From assembly GCF_003172955.1 (NCBI RefSeq), contig NZ_QGKR01000352.1, forward strand, positions 1-64,000: DNA of 64,000 nt, in the 5' to 3' direction. This document shows positions 52,501 to 61,163 of the stretch, piece by piece. Made by a program: the position numbers and the translations under genes. The stretch's first letter is position 1, and each line of letters begins with the position of its first letter. Under the pieces are notes generated by a model. It saw only the letters and a list, made by a program, of their open reading frames with translations, searched no databases and was not told the origin of the DNA. This stretch comes from Micromonospora acroterricola. Lineage in GTDB: Bacteria > Actinomycetota > Actinomycetes > Mycobacteriales > Micromonosporaceae.

Positions 52501-55045
52501 GCCCGCGCCGGTGGTCACCCGCGCCGCGTCGGTGGCCCTGGTCGAGCCGCGCGACGACACCGAGCGACTGCTCGCCGGCATCTGGTCCGAGGTGCTCGGG
52601 GTGGACACCCTCGGCATCGACGACGACTTCTTCGACCTGGGTGGGCACTCGATGCTCGCCACGCAGGTCGTCGCCCGGATCCGCAAGGCCGAGCACGGCG
52701 GCCGGGCGGTCGGCGTCATGGACCTGTTCCAGCAGCGGACCATCCGCGACCTGGCCACCTTCATGTCCGGGGGCGGTGAGGGAGACGGGCCGCGCCGGTT
52801 GCTCTACGAGCTGACCAGGCCGATCCCGGCGGCGCAGCGGGTCATCACGTACGTCTGCGTGCCGTATGGGGGCGGCAGCGCGATCGTCTATCAGCCCCTC
52901 GCGGACGCGCTGCCGGCCGGGCACGCGCTCTGGTCCCTGGCGATCCCCGGGCACGACGTGGGGCTCACCGAGGACGCGCTGCCCTTCGACGAGCTGACCA
53001 CCCGCGTCGCCGAGGAGATCCTGGAGCGCGTCGAGGGCCCGCTCGCCCTCTACGGGCACTGCGGCGTCGGCAGCGCGATCGTCGCCGAGGTGGCCCGCAA
53101 GGTGGAGGCCGCAGGCCGGGAGCTGACCGCGCTCTACATCGGCGCGATGTTCCCCTTCGCCCGCCCGAAGGGGCTCTTCGCGGCGTTGCGTACCCGCCTG
53201 GAGAAGCTGCGCAGCAACAGGCACTACGCGAGCTGGCTCAAGTCGATGGGGGTGGACACCGACGAACTGGACCCGGAGCAGGCCGACCGGATCATCAGCA
53301 ACATGCGGGCCGACTCCCGAGCCTCGGAGGAGTACTTCACCGACCTGCTCGACCGACGCGCGGTCAAGCTGCGCGCCCCGATCATCTCGGTGGTCGGCTC
53401 GGAGGACCCGGTCACCGACTACCACACCGAGCGGTACGCCGAGTGGCAGTTCCTCAGCGACCGGCTGGCGCTGGTCGTCCTCGACCAGGCCGGGCACTTC
53501 TTCCTCAAGTACCGGGCCGAGGAGCTGGCCGAGATCGTCACCCGGGCGCACCCGGCGCTCCTCGCCGGGGACGTCGGCGCGCTGACCCCGCAGGCACGCG
53601 GTGAGGACGCCGGCTGGGCGGTGGCCGACACCAGGGGCGTCGACGCCGTCACCGGCCCGGAGCAGCCGGTCGTCCGGCCGAGCATGGCCCGGTTCGTGGC
53701 GGTCACCGCCGGGCAGATGGTCTCCACCACGGGCTCGGCCCTGACCGCGTTCGCGCTGCCGATCTGGCTGTTCACCCGCACCGGCTCGGTGGCCAACCTG
53801 GGCCTGCTCTGGGCCCTGGCGCTGGTCTGCGGCGTGCTGATGCTGCCGATCGCGGGCGCGATCACCGACCGGGTCAGCCGCCGCAAGATCATGATGGTCG
53901 CCAGTTGCAGCGCCGGCTCGATCCAGCTGATCCTGGCCGCGCTGCTCTGGACGGACAACCTGGTGCTCTGGCACATCTACGCCCTGGTGGCGCTGAGTCA
54001 GGTGGCCGGGTCGTTCCAGCGGATCGCGTTCCAGTCGGCCGTGCCGCAACTCGTGCCCAAGCGCTACCTGGGGCACGCGATGGGCATCACGCAGCTCTCC
54101 AACGGTTTCGCCATGCTGCTGATGCCGGTCTTCGCCGCCGGCCTGCTGGCCGCCATCGACCTCAAGGGCATCCTGCTGCTCGACGTGGTCAGCTACCTGG
54201 TCGCGGTGGTGACCCTGTCTCTGGTCCGCTTCCCCGACCTGCTCGGCTGGCGGCCCAAGGAGCGGCTGCTCGTGGCGATCGCCAACGGCCTGCGCTACTC
54301 GTGGCAGCACCGTGGCTTCCGCCTGATGCTGGGCTACTTCGCGCTGGGCAACATCTTCCTGGCCCCCGCGCTGGTGCTCACCACCCCGCTGGTGCTCTCC
54401 TTCGGCAACGCCACGCAGGTCGCCCAGGTCGCTCTCGCCGAGGCGGTCGGCGCGGTGGCCGGTGGCGTACTCATGTCGCTCTGGGGCGGGCCCCGGCACC
54501 GCCGCATGATCGGCGTGCTGATCGGTAACCTCGGCACGGCGCTCGGCTGCGTCCTGGTCGGTCTGGACGCGTCCGTCGCGATGATCTGCGTTGGGGCCTT
54601 CTGGCTGGCCATGTCGATGACCACCGCGCAGTCCATCTACGCCACCATCGTCCAGGTGAAGGTGCCGCAGCGCTTCCACGGCCGGGTGTTCAGCCTCAAC
54701 CAGACCATCTCCTGGTCGACGCTGCCGATCGGCTTCGCGCTGCTCGCCCCGGCGGCCACCAACCTGTTCGAGCCGCTGCTCGCCCCGGACGGGGCACTCG
54801 CCGGGTCGGTGGGCGCGGTGATCGGCACCGGTCCGGGCCGGGGCATCGGCTTCGCGTACGTCTGCTTCGGCGCGGCGCTGACCCTGATCACCCTGGGCGG
54901 CTTCGCGATCCGGCTGCTGCGCCGCTTCGACCTGGAGGTGCCGGACTCGCTGCCCGACGACCTGATCGGCGCGCAGGAGCGGGAACGTCGGCTGGCGGCC
55001 CGCGCCGCGCAGCGCGAGGAGGAGCGGGTGCCGGTCGGGGTGTGA
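49535..55045 (+). CDS. Terminal NRPS C-A-PCP-TE fused to an MFS transporter; predicted to activate Ser
   Basis: An 1836-residue fusion. The C domain (about 40-470) has HHIVGDG at 169-175. The A domain (about 485-990) reads D-V-W-H-I-S-L-I-D-K, one change from the Ser code DVWHLSLIDK. The carrier has Ser1039 (GGHSML). The thioesterase domain (about 1085-1345) has Cys1176 in YGHCGVG where Ser is usual, with Asp1291 (SEDPV) and His1321 (AGHFFL). Cys thioesterases include ObiF of obafluorin, which closes a beta-lactone. From about 1384 to 1790 lies a 12-helix MFS transporter, beginning [20 protein letters not shown] and containing DRVSRRK. Release and export are thus in one chain. ATG at 49535 overlaps the previous stop (ATGA). 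NRPS/MFS fusions occur in other actinomycetes. Confidence 0.9.
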   Translation: MTDVKDPARDAARQALIAQRLRRRSSGTPAARITPRPPDAEVPLSYAQERVWFMDQLAPGEAAYHIAVPLRVRGPLDVAALRRALADLTGRHESLRTRFPADSDGRPTVVLDDAVEVPLTVVDAADEAAAQALVDAAAAEPFDLADGPLLRALLIRLAPTEHVLFLGQHHIVGDGWSVDVLLRDLITRYRDGELPALPVQYGDFAVWEAEELAGPTARRHLDWWKGRLAGITPLELPLDLPRPATQTYRGDFVEFTLNAAATEGLAALTRSYGGTLFMTLLAAYQVFLARHAGQVDFAVGASVAGRSAPELENVVGMFVNMLPLRAELAGDPTFSELLERTRRAVLDGLEHAEVPFARVVHELGLPRDVSRSPVFQAMFVLQNYEMGRFAGVADEAGVGFEWHPMELRATRFDFELHAVETGDGLWGKLVFNTDLFTRATVERMAHRLTTLLRAVVAAPDLPVSALDLLAPAERELLAGWNDTTGGFPRQQTLHAPIEERAARTPDAVALRFAGRSVTYAELNAAANRVAHRLRGAGVGPETLVGVCAERSVELVAGLLGVLKAGGAYLPLDPEYPADRLAFMVTDAAAPVVLVQEHLRDVLPATDASVLVLDDESVWADQPATDPTPTAGPANLAYVIYTSGSTGRPKGVPNTHRGIVNRLGWMQRTYRLGADDAVLQKTPASFDVSVWEFFWPLREGARLVLAEPGGHKDAGYLRDLLIAERVTTAHFVPSMLTVFLAEDGVGAATALRRVICSGEELPVAAARDFTARLPGCGLHNLYGPTEAAIDVSAWECDPGLLGELTSVPIGAPISNLRLHVLDARGNPCPVGVAGELHIGGVGLARGYHRRPAQTAERFVPDPFAAEPGARLYRTGDLARWRTAPGAAAGGVLEFLGRIDHQVKLRGLRIELGEIESALRAQPGVTEAVVLVREDTPGDKRLTGYLVGAAEHDAVKAALKETLPEYMVPAAFVTLDALPLTPNGKLDRTALPAPVVTRAASVALVEPRDDTERLLAGIWSEVLGVDTLGIDDDFFDLGGHSMLATQVVARIRKAEHGGRAVGVMDLFQQRTIRDLATFMSGGGEGDGPRRLLYELTRPIPAAQRVITYVCVPYGGGSAIVYQPLADALPAGHALWSLAIPGHDVGLTEDALPFDELTTRVAEEILERVEGPLALYGHCGVGSAIVAEVARKVEAAGRELTALYIGAMFPFARPKGLFAALRTRLEKLRSNRHYASWLKSMGVDTDELDPEQADRIISNMRADSRASEEYFTDLLDRRAVKLRAPIISVVGSEDPVTDYHTERYAEWQFLSDRLALVVLDQAGHFFLKYRAEELAEIVTRAHPALLAGDVGALTPQARGEDAGWAVADTRGVDAVTGPEQPVVRPSMARFVAVTAGQMVSTTGSALTAFALPIWLFTRTGSVANLGLLWALALVCGVLMLPIAGAITDRVSRRKIMMVASCSAGSIQLILAALLWTDNLVLWHIYALVALSQVAGSFQRIAFQSAVPQLVPKRYLGHAMGITQLSNGFAMLLMPVFAAGLLAAIDLKGILLLDVVSYLVAVVTLSLVRFPDLLGWRPKERLLVAIANGLRYSWQHRGFRLMLGYFALGNIFLAPALVLTTPLVLSFGNATQVAQVALAEAVGAVAGGVLMSLWGGPRHRRMIGVLIGNLGTALGCVLVGLDASVAMICVGAFWLAMSMTTAQSIYATIVQVKVPQRFHGRVFSLNQTISWSTLPIGFALLAPAATNLFEPLLAPDGALAGSVGAVIGTGPGRGIGFAYVCFGAALTLITLGGFAIRLLRRFDLEVPDSLPDDLIGAQERERRLAARAAQREEERVPVGV

Positions 55046-55052
55046 CCCGGGT

Positions 55053-55091
55053 GGGGCCGCCGTGGTGTCACATCGGCGCCGCGGCGGCCCC
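55053..55091. terminator. Terminator of the NRPS-PKS operon
   Basis: A perfect 10-bp stem GGGGCCGCCG (55053-55062) with CGGCGGCCCC (55082-55091), seven bases after the stop of the last synthetase gene. It marks the 3-prime end of the operon. Confidence 0.8.
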
Positions 55092-55165
55092 GCAGCCGTA
55101 CGCGTGTGCGGGGTCGTTGTTGCCCCGTCGCCGTGTCCAAGGTCGTGCCGTCGGCAACACCGTCA

Positions 55166-55366
55166 CTACTTCTGCAACATGACCGATGCGACCTCCGCCA
55201 TGAGGCCGAGCGCCCAATCAAGCTGCGGGCAGTCCTTGCCGCCGTGGCATTCCAGGCATCCGCCAACTCGCCAAGGCTCGTCGAGCGCCCTGGACCAGTG
55301 CGCGTCCAGGACCTGCTTCGCTACGAAGAATTCGGTCGCGGTGGACACCGGCTCATCGATCGGCAT
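55166..55366 (-). CDS. Small conserved hypothetical protein
   Basis: A 66-residue acidic protein with two cysteine-containing motifs in GGCLECHGGKDCPQLDWALG, possibly a small metal or redox site. The start MPIDEPVSTATEFFVAKQVLDAHW is helical. Proteins of this kind are found next to XRE/GntR regulators and DUF397 genes in actinomycetes, with no known role. ATG at 55366 is used because AAAGG lies eight bases upstream; GTG at 55375 is possible. It is divergent from the GntR gene. Confidence 0.6.
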   Translation of the reverse strand: MPIDEPVSTATEFFVAKQVLDAHWSRALDEPWRVGGCLECHGGKDCPQLDWALGLMAEVASVMLQK

Positions 55367-55613
55367 GGTCGGCACCTTTCACGAGGCCACGAGGAGCCCA
55401 CCCTGGGGCACAGTCCATGCGTCGTGCCTCCAGCGTGGAAGGACCGGAATGTCGGAGTGCTGAAGTCCAGGAGTCATCCGGTCGCTGTCTCACTGTATCC
55501 ACTGTCTCACTGTAGTCAAGTTCTCACTGTGACCACTCGACGGTGTTGTCGGCTTGTCCTGATCAGGCCCGGGCTGGAAACATGATCTCCGCTGAAGTCC
55601 AGGAGAGCCGATC

Positions 55614-55838
55614 ATGCCGACCAGACCACCGCACTACCGGCGGGTAGCCGACGACATCGAGGCCAAGATCAGATCTGGCGAGTACGCGTCGGGCCAGCAA
55701 CTGCCCTCGGTCTCCGAGATCGGCGAGCTGTACAACGTGGCTCGATCGACGGCTTATCGCGCTGTCAAGGAGTTGCACGCCCGCAATCTCATCTACGGGC
55801 AACAGGGTCAGGGTGTCTTCGTCGCCGAACCTGGTTAG
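55614..55838 (+). CDS. Short GntR-family DNA-binding protein
   Basis: A 74-residue winged-helix protein with only the GntR DNA-binding domain: YRRVADDIEAKIRSGEYASG, QLPSVSEIGELYNVARSTAYRAVK and the wing GQQGQGVFV. It lacks the usual effector domain of the family, so ligand sensing, if any, is in another protein. AGGAGAG precedes the ATG at 55614. It is followed after 95 bases by a DUF397 gene. Confidence 0.85.
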   Translation: MPTRPPHYRRVADDIEAKIRSGEYASGQQLPSVSEIGELYNVARSTAYRAVKELHARNLIYGQQGQGVFVAEPG

Positions 55839-55933
55839 CGTGTCGCTATCCTGAAGCGACGGTGGGAACGCATTCGGGGCGCGCCCCTGTCCCGCGGGCG
55901 GTCCCTGGACCTCCTGAAAGAAGCGGCAGCCTC

Positions 55934-56125
55934 ATGGACATGACCGGCGCGCGGTGGCGCAAGAGCACGAAAAGCGGCGGCAACGGCGGCGACTGCGTGG
56001 AGGTCGCGGACAATCTTCCCGGCGTCATCCTGATCCGTGACACGAAGAACCGCGACGGTGGCACCCTCGTCTTCGGCCCGACGGCCTGGCGTGCCTTCGT
56101 CACCCAGCTCGCCCAGCGGCCGTAA
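55934..56125 (+). CDS. DUF397 protein
   Basis: A 63-residue DUF397 protein. ARWRKSTKSGGNGGDCVEVAD followed by a VILIRDTKNRDGGTLVFGPTAWRAFV block is the classic form. In actinomycetes such proteins pair with XRE regulators of the WhiJ type and affect development or secondary metabolism, possibly as an antitoxin-like partner; the exact role is open. ATG at 55934 is used; another ATG follows two codons later. No strong ribosome site is visible. Confidence 0.8.
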   Translation: MDMTGARWRKSTKSGGNGGDCVEVADNLPGVILIRDTKNRDGGTLVFGPTAWRAFVTQLAQRP

Positions 56126-56322
56126 CCGCACCGGGCGTACCCGAAGCGCCCCTTCCTCCGGGCAGCACTGAGCCAGTGTTCGGACAGCGGACGTGGTGCG
56201 GGCCTGGCACGAAGGGCGTGGTCGGGACGCAAGGTCAGGCGACGGGTGGGGCCACGGCCTGGATGAGGTGCGGGCCCGGTTCGGTGAGCCCGTCGCGCCA
56301 TGCACACGTCAGCCGGTCTTGC

Positions 56323-57570
56323 TCACCGGTCGACCGCGTCGGCCTCCGGTAGCTCCTCGGGCTCGGCGACCCAGCCGGAGAAGACCGGAACCCCGTGCCA
56401 CGGGCCGGTCGCGCCGTCGGCCCGCTTGTCGGTGGTGACCGCGACCACCGCGTACGGGTTGCCGAAGCGCAGCTCGGCGGTGCGGGCCAGGCCCTCCGGC
56501 GGCATGCTGGTCAGCTCGAACATGCCGGTCACCGCGGCCGCCTCGAAGCCGTACCGGCCGAACCGGGCCATCGCCGCCTGCCGCGCCTCGAAGTCCTGCA
56601 CCGGCAGGGCCAGCGCCGTCGCCAGCGTCGCCGACGCCGCCGGGAAGCCCAGAGCGGGGGCGCCCAGGTCGTGCTCGCTGCGGGCCGACCAGCAGGGGAG
56701 CAACGCCGTGTGCCGCTCCTCGCGGCCGTCGCGGGCCCGGGTCCGTACCCGTTCCTCCCAAAGCGTCCACAGGGGAGTCTCGCCGAGCGGCAGGTCGAAC
56801 AGCGAGCGCCGACCGGCCGGCTCCGCGCCGTCGGCCGCGCCGGCGCTGAGCTGGTACGCGGCGGCCAGCACCTCGGCCGGCGGCACGTGCGGCGCGGCGG
56901 CCACCGAGAGGACCACCAGCCCCGCGCCGTCGGTCGCCTGGGCGGGCGCGGCGTGCACGATCACGTCACCGGCCCGCTCGGTCCGCACGATGTCGCAGCG
57001 GTGGCCCCGGCGTGGGCTGCGCAACACCCGGCGCAGCCGGCCCGCCCAGGCGCTGCCGGCGCCGAGCGCCCCGGCGTCGGCGACCTCGAACGGGTCCGCC
57101 CAGGAGATCCGGGTGGCCAGCGCGCTGGCCAGGGCCAGCACCACCTCCGGCCTGACCCGCAGCGGGAACGTCTCGATCAGGCCGAGGGTGTGCTCCCGGG
57201 CCCAGGCGTCCAATCCGGCCTGGTCGGGCAGTGGACCGACCTCGGTCGTCGCGGGCAGTGCCCTCCGCCAGCCGGACGGCCCGCCGTCGCCCTGACCCGG
57301 CCGGTGCCAGAGCGCGGTGGCGGACGCGACCAGCGGATGCGGGGCGTCCAGCAGCGCGCGGGCGACCTTGACGGCGCTGGACAGGTCGGTGCCGAGAGCC
57401 TCCGCAAGCCCCTCGGCTGCCGCGTTGTCCGCACGGTCGGTCGCGGTCGTGGCGCAGAGCGCGAGCAGCAGCCATGCGCCGAGCGGGGAGGCGACGTGGT
57501 GCTCGGGGCCGATCCCGGCGTGCAGGCGGTCGGCGTACCGGGACAGCGGGCCGTGCAGGTCGCTCGTCAT
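56323..57570 (-). CDS. Serpin-like protein
   Basis: A 415-residue protein related to the serine-protease-inhibitor (serpin) family. Serpin-like features are the LHGPLSRYADRL opening with SPLGAWLLLALC, the central FEVADAGAL region and the closing RTAELRFGNPYAVVAVT, then GPWHGVPVFSGWVAEPEE. The reactive-centre loop is not clearly readable and no signal peptide is present, so it may be intracellular and may not inhibit proteases. The start is uncertain: ATG at 57570 has GGAGG almost adjacent, and TTG at 57588 is an alternative. Confidence 0.65.
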   Translation of the reverse strand: MTSDLHGPLSRYADRLHAGIGPEHHVASPLGAWLLLALCATTATDRADNAAAEGLAEALGTDLSSAVKVARALLDAPHPLVASATALWHRPGQGDGGPSGWRRALPATTEVGPLPDQAGLDAWAREHTLGLIETFPLRVRPEVVLALASALATRISWADPFEVADAGALGAGSAWAGRLRRVLRSPRRGHRCDIVRTERAGDVIVHAAPAQATDGAGLVVLSVAAAPHVPPAEVLAAAYQLSAGAADGAEPAGRRSLFDLPLGETPLWTLWEERVRTRARDGREERHTALLPCWSARSEHDLGAPALGFPAASATLATALALPVQDFEARQAAMARFGRYGFEAAAVTGMFELTSMPPEGLARTAELRFGNPYAVVAVTTDKRADGATGPWHGVPVFSGWVAEPEELPEADAVDR

Positions 57571-57634
57571 TCCTCCACTCTGCCCCAACCGCCGCTCCGG
57601 GGCATGGGAGCCGAGTCGGCCAACTGCACCTCGG

Positions 57635-58150
57635 TCACGAGAACAGCTCGAACGGCTCGTCGATCTCCTCGCCGGCCAGGAAGGGCGTGATCAGCCGGGG
57701 GAGTCGTCCCGGATAGAAGCGGGCCGAACTGGCCACCACCTCGGGCAGCGGCCACCACCGAAAGCCGAAGTAGTCCTCCCGCTCGTAGTCGAGGCGGTGC
57801 GTCTCGTCCACGTCCGGACCGGGGCCGTCCAGCCGTACCGCGACGACCACCTCGTCCTGGACGTGGCGCAACTGCCGGTGCACGAAGCTGGCCCGCCGCC
57901 GCCAGGTCGGCGCGCCGACCTGGTCGACGGTGATCACGATGCCGGTCTCCTCGCGCAGCTCGCGCACGGCCGTGTCCCGGTACGTCTCGCCGGCGTCCAT
58001 TCCACCGCCGGGCAGCTCCCACCAGGTGCCGAGCCGCGGATGGTCGGGGTCCTGTGTGTGGAACAGCAGCACCCGGTCGGTGGCGTCGCGGACCACGATC
58101 CGCACCGCACGTCGCTCAAGGATCGGCAGGTCGCGCGGCAGCTCAACCAT
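57635..58150 (-). CDS. Nudix hydrolase
   Basis: A 171-residue Nudix enzyme. The box GGGMDAGETYRDTAVRELREETGI is complete (G-x5-E-x7-R-E-x2-E-E-x-G), so metal-dependent hydrolysis of a nucleoside diphosphate derivative is expected. The opening RRAVRIVVRDATDRVLLFHTQD is usual for the actinobacterial 8-oxo-dGTP/ADP-ribose group. Aromatic residues after the box (GFRWWPLPEV) shape the substrate pocket. It starts with ATG at 58150. The substrate is unknown. Confidence 0.9.
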   Translation of the reverse strand: MVELPRDLPILERRAVRIVVRDATDRVLLFHTQDPDHPRLGTWWELPGGGMDAGETYRDTAVRELREETGIVITVDQVGAPTWRRRASFVHRQLRHVQDEVVVAVRLDGPGPDVDETHRLDYEREDYFGFRWWPLPEVVASSARFYPGRLPRLITPFLAGEEIDEPFELFS

Positions 58151-58356
58151 CGGTTCCCGGCACGCCGGCGCCGAGCCCGCCGCCGGCGTCCGAGACCACC
58201 AGGGTGTACGCCCCGGCGGAACCGAGCGCCGTCGCCGTGCCGGGCAACGTGCTGGTACGCACCTCGATGGTCACCGCGAGCACCTCCGCCTCGTACCGAT
58301 GCCGGGCACCAGTCTGCCCCAGCGCCGCCCGCTCCGGAGACCGGCGCGGGGCCCGG

Positions 58357-58362
58357 TAGGCT
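58357..58362 (+). promoter_or_regulatory. -10 box of a leaderless transcript
   Basis: TAGGCT lies seven bases before the GTG at 58370, with no ribosome site between. This spacing is the standard layout of leaderless actinobacterial messages. Confidence 0.5.
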
Positions 58363-58369
58363 GCCCGCC

Positions 58370-58861
58370 GTGGCTGGTCTGTTGAGGAACGTGGCGGCGC
58401 GCATCTCCCGTGTGGGCGCGGTGATCCCGTCGCCCCGGCGTACCGGGCCGGCCCCGGCGCAGGTGGCCCGCCGTCGCCAGGTGAGCGCGCTGCAGCGGCG
58501 CGAGTTGACCTACGCCCCGGAGCGGGACGGCCAGGCCGACCCGGGGGAAATCGTCTGGACCTGGGTGCCGTACGAGGATGACCCCCGGCAGGGCAAGGAC
58601 CGGCCGGTGCTGGTCATCGGACGGCACAGCCGGACGCTGTTCGGTCTGATGCTGTCCAGCCAGAGCGAGCGGGACGGGCAGCGGCACTGGTTCGCGCTCG
58701 GGCCGGGCGACTGGGACCGGGACAACCGGCCGAGCTGGGTCCGTCTGGACCGGGTGCTCACGATGCGCGAGGACAGCATCCGCCGCGAGGGCGCCGTGCT
58801 GGACCGGCCCCGGTTCGACCGGGTCGGGCAGGCCCTGCGCGCCGGCTACGGCTGGCGCTGA
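58370..58861 (+). CDS. PemK/MazF-family toxin-like protein
   Basis: A 163-residue protein with a PemK/MazF fold in its C-terminal roughly 100 residues: GEIVWTWVPYEDDPRQGKDRPVLVIGR, then LGPGDWDRDNRPSWVRLDRVLTM. The first 50 residues are a basic Arg/Pro-rich extension. MazF proteins cleave RNA, but this actinobacterial form is usually encoded without an antitoxin and its activity is uncertain. No antitoxin gene is adjacent here. The GTG at 58370 is preceded by a TAGGCT box and probably begins a leaderless message. Confidence 0.8.
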   Translation: MAGLLRNVAARISRVGAVIPSPRRTGPAPAQVARRRQVSALQRRELTYAPERDGQADPGEIVWTWVPYEDDPRQGKDRPVLVIGRHSRTLFGLMLSSQSERDGQRHWFALGPGDWDRDNRPSWVRLDRVLTMREDSIRREGAVLDRPRFDRVGQALRAGYGWR

Positions 58862-58897
58862 CCGTACCCTCGTCGGAGCCGGTGGCGGGACGGCCCG

Positions 58898-59548
58898 TCA
58901 GGCCGGCTCGCGGCTGGGACCGACAGCGGCGCCCTGCGCGTCCGGCGGCGGGTACGGCCGGTCGGCGAGCAGGCGGGCCAGGTGTGCGCTGTTGAGCGCC
59001 AACGCCGTCGTGGTGCGGCCGGTGGTGTCGGTCTTCGGGCCGGCGTCGCGGTAGTCCACCTTGTGCAGTGCCTCGCCGACCCAGTAGGTCGCACCGGCGG
59101 CCGGGCAGGTGAACCCGACCTCGTTGAGTGCCTGCTGCACCTGGCCGATGGTGTGGTGGGCGCCGTCCTCGTTGCCGACGACCGCGACACCGGCCACCTT
59201 GCCGTAGGTGAGCAGCCGACCCTCGGCGTCGGTCTCGGAGAGTTCGGCGTCGAGGCGCTCGAGGACCATCTTGCAGACGCTCGACGGTTGGCCCAGCCAG
59301 ATCGGCGTCGCGAGGATGAGGATCTGGGCCGGCAGCAGCTTGGCCCGGATGGCCGGCCAACCGTCCCCGCCGCCCTCGTCGGTCGACACCCCGAACCGCA
59401 CGTCGTGGTCGACCACCCGGACCAGCTCGCCGTCCACCCCCTGCCTGCCCAGCTCGGCGAGCACCTCCCGCCCGAGCTGGTCGGAGCTGGACGGTGCCGG
59501 CGACGGCTTGAGGGTGCAGTTGAGCACCAGGGCGCGGAGCTTCACCAC
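58898..59548 (-). CDS. NADPH-dependent FMN reductase/flavodoxin-like protein
   Basis: A 216-residue flavodoxin-fold protein. LRALVLNCTLKPSPAPSSSDQL is the FMN-phosphate loop, and ILILATPIWLGQPSSVCKMVLERLDA is the second flavin contact. It would reduce FMN or quinones/nitro compounds with NAD(P)H. It is divergent from the ArsR gene, and the shared 153-bp region contains a promoter with an ArsR-type dyad, so ArsR may control it. The GTG at 59548 (preceded by AGAGGA) is used; a second GTG overlaps three bases downstream. Confidence 0.85.
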   Translation of the reverse strand: MVKLRALVLNCTLKPSPAPSSSDQLGREVLAELGRQGVDGELVRVVDHDVRFGVSTDEGGGDGWPAIRAKLLPAQILILATPIWLGQPSSVCKMVLERLDAELSETDAEGRLLTYGKVAGVAVVGNEDGAHHTIGQVQQALNEVGFTCPAAGATYWVGEALHKVDYRDAGPKTDTTGRTTTALALNSAHLARLLADRPYPPPDAQGAAVGPSREPA

Positions 59549-59633
59549 GTCGGTTCCTCTCGGCCGTCGATCGGGATGACCGTCACCCCATACCCCCGGC
59601 ACCGGGCGCGAACCACGAGACGCGGGAGGGGCG

Positions 59634-59692
59634 TTGACGTAATAGCCGTGACCTATATATTCAACCGATCGGCTTATAAGCTGGATGGTTGA
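59634..59692 (+). promoter_or_regulatory. Promoter and ArsR-type operator upstream of the ArsR gene
   Basis: A strong promoter: TTGACG (59634-59639), 16-bp spacer, TATATT (59656-59661). Directly after it two nested inverted repeats share one centre at 59676.5: GCTTATAAGC (59672-59681) inside TCAACC (59661-59666) and GGTTGA (59687-59692). This covers the expected transcription start, as in autoregulated ArsR genes. Confidence 0.7.
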
Positions 59693-59701
59693 GAGCGACA
59701 C

Positions 59702-60022
59702 ATGACAACAGATCCGGTCAGCACCGTGTTCGCCGCTCTGGCCGATCCGACCCGTCGGGCCATCCTGGCCCGGCTGGCGACCGGCGAGGCGACCGTCAAC
59801 GAGGTGGCGGAGCCGTTCCCGATCAGCGTTCAGGCGATCTCCAAGCACCTCAACGTGCTGGAGCGCGCCGGGCTGATCGTGCGGACCCGCGAGGCCCAGT
59901 GGCGGCGCTGCCGGCTCGACCCGGCCCCGCTGCGAACGCTGGCCGAGTGGGTCGAGCAGTACCGCCGGCTCTGGGACGACCGCTACGACACCTCGGACGA
60001 CCACGTGCGAGACCTGCGCTGA
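59702..60022 (+). CDS. ArsR-family transcriptional regulator
   Basis: A 106-residue winged-helix repressor. It opens with the typical VSTVFAALADPTRRAILARL, and the recognition helix is ISVQAISKHLNVLERAGL. The wing is RTREAQWRRCRLD. It lacks the ELCVCDL-type metal site, so it probably senses a non-metal signal, as in the YdfF/SdpR-type ArsR subgroup often found with small enzymes. The divergent FMN reductase gene and its own gene share a dyad operator upstream. Ten bases separate the operator from the ATG. Confidence 0.9.
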   Translation: MTTDPVSTVFAALADPTRRAILARLATGEATVNEVAEPFPISVQAISKHLNVLERAGLIVRTREAQWRRCRLDPAPLRTLAEWVEQYRRLWDDRYDTSDDHVRDLR

Positions 60023-60110
60023 CCCGGCCGGCCCGAGCGTCGCGGACGGCGGCGCCCGGGGCCGCGACCGGTTAATCGGGTGGGTCGGGAGGCTCACCCG
60101 GTGGCATGGT

Positions 60111-61130
60111 GTGCGAGTGATCGAGGATGTGTCGCGTCAGGTGGTCGGCCGGGTCCGCGCGGACTTCGGCCTCGACCTGACCAGCATGGACGAGGTGACC
60201 CACGGGGCCGACCAGCACGCCCGGTTGTGGCAGGCGAGGACCGCCGACGGCGCCGGGTACGCGGTGAAGCTCAGCGGCGGCGGCACTCCGGCGGGGCTGG
60301 TCGTGACGGCGCACCTCGCCGGGCAGGGGGTGCCGGGCGTTCCCGCGCCGCTGCCGACCCGCGACGGGCGGCTGTACGCCGACCACGCCGGCCGTCGCCT
60401 CTCGGTGGTGCCGTGGGTCTCCGACCGGCGGGCGCTCGACGGCCCGATGACCGACGCGCACTGGCGCGCGTACGGCGAGGTGCTGGCCGCGGTGCACGCG
60501 GTGCCGGTGACCGAGGAGTTGGCGCGGCTGCTGCCGCCCGGCGGCGCGGCGTACCCCCGGATCGTGGCCGCGACCCGCGCGGCAGCCGAGCGGCTGCGCG
60601 ACCCGGACCCGGCCGACGCCGCCGGTCCGCTGGTCGCCGAGCTGGCGGCCGTCTGGGCCGCGGCGGCCGACCGCGTGTCCACACTGGTGCGCGGGGTCGA
60701 GCGTCACGTCGCCGACCGACCCGGCCCGGTGGTGGTGTGCCACGGTGACCCGCACCTCGGCAACGTGCTGCTCGGCACCGACGGGCAGGTCTGGCTTATC
60801 GACTGGGACGACGCGGTGCTCGCCCCGCCCGAGTGCGACCTGATGTTCGTCGTCGGTGGGGTGCTCGCCTTCGCGCCGATCACCGCCGAGCAGGAGAAGA
60901 CGGCCCTCGCCGGCTACGGGCGGGTCGACATCGACCCGGTGCGGCTCGCCTGGTTCCTCGCGGTCCGCGCGCTCGACGATCTGTCCGACTGGACCCGCCA
61001 GGCGTTGGATCCCGACGCCAGCGTGGCCGACCGGGCGTTCGCCCTCCGGATCGTCCGGGGACTGGTGTCGCCGGTCGGCCTGGTCACCCTCGCCGACGCG
61101 GCGCTGCGCGACCTCGACCCGCCGGGATGA
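60111..61130 (+). CDS. Aminoglycoside phosphotransferase (APH)-family kinase
   Basis: A 339-residue kinase-fold protein. The catalytic loop has His211-Gly-Asp213 in VVCHGDPHLGNVLLG, and the metal-binding Asp231 is in LIDWDDAV. The N-lobe has the lysine in AGYAVKLSG. Homologues in actinomycetes phosphorylate aminoglycosides, homoserine-like or other small hydroxyl compounds, or act on sugars; a resistance role for a local product is not shown. GTG at 60111 is used, and GTG at 60117 is equally possible; no convincing ribosome site is present. Confidence 0.85.
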   Translation: MRVIEDVSRQVVGRVRADFGLDLTSMDEVTHGADQHARLWQARTADGAGYAVKLSGGGTPAGLVVTAHLAGQGVPGVPAPLPTRDGRLYADHAGRRLSVVPWVSDRRALDGPMTDAHWRAYGEVLAAVHAVPVTEELARLLPPGGAAYPRIVAATRAAAERLRDPDPADAAGPLVAELAAVWAAAADRVSTLVRGVERHVADRPGPVVVCHGDPHLGNVLLGTDGQVWLIDWDDAVLAPPECDLMFVVGGVLAFAPITAEQEKTALAGYGRVDIDPVRLAWFLAVRALDDLSDWTRQALDPDASVADRAFALRIVRGLVSPVGLVTLADAALRDLDPPG

Positions 61131-61163
61131 GCGCGGCCGGCACGCGACCGCAGCCGGCTTCGG

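Noticed and set aside
45369-54679. Long antisense frames opposite the hydroxylase and the two C-A-PCP genes
   Set aside because: No recognisable domains; composition typical of shadow frames.
55835-56305. Minus-strand frames opposite the DUF397 gene
   Set aside because: Arg/Pro-rich shadow text; the plus strand has a clear DUF397 protein.
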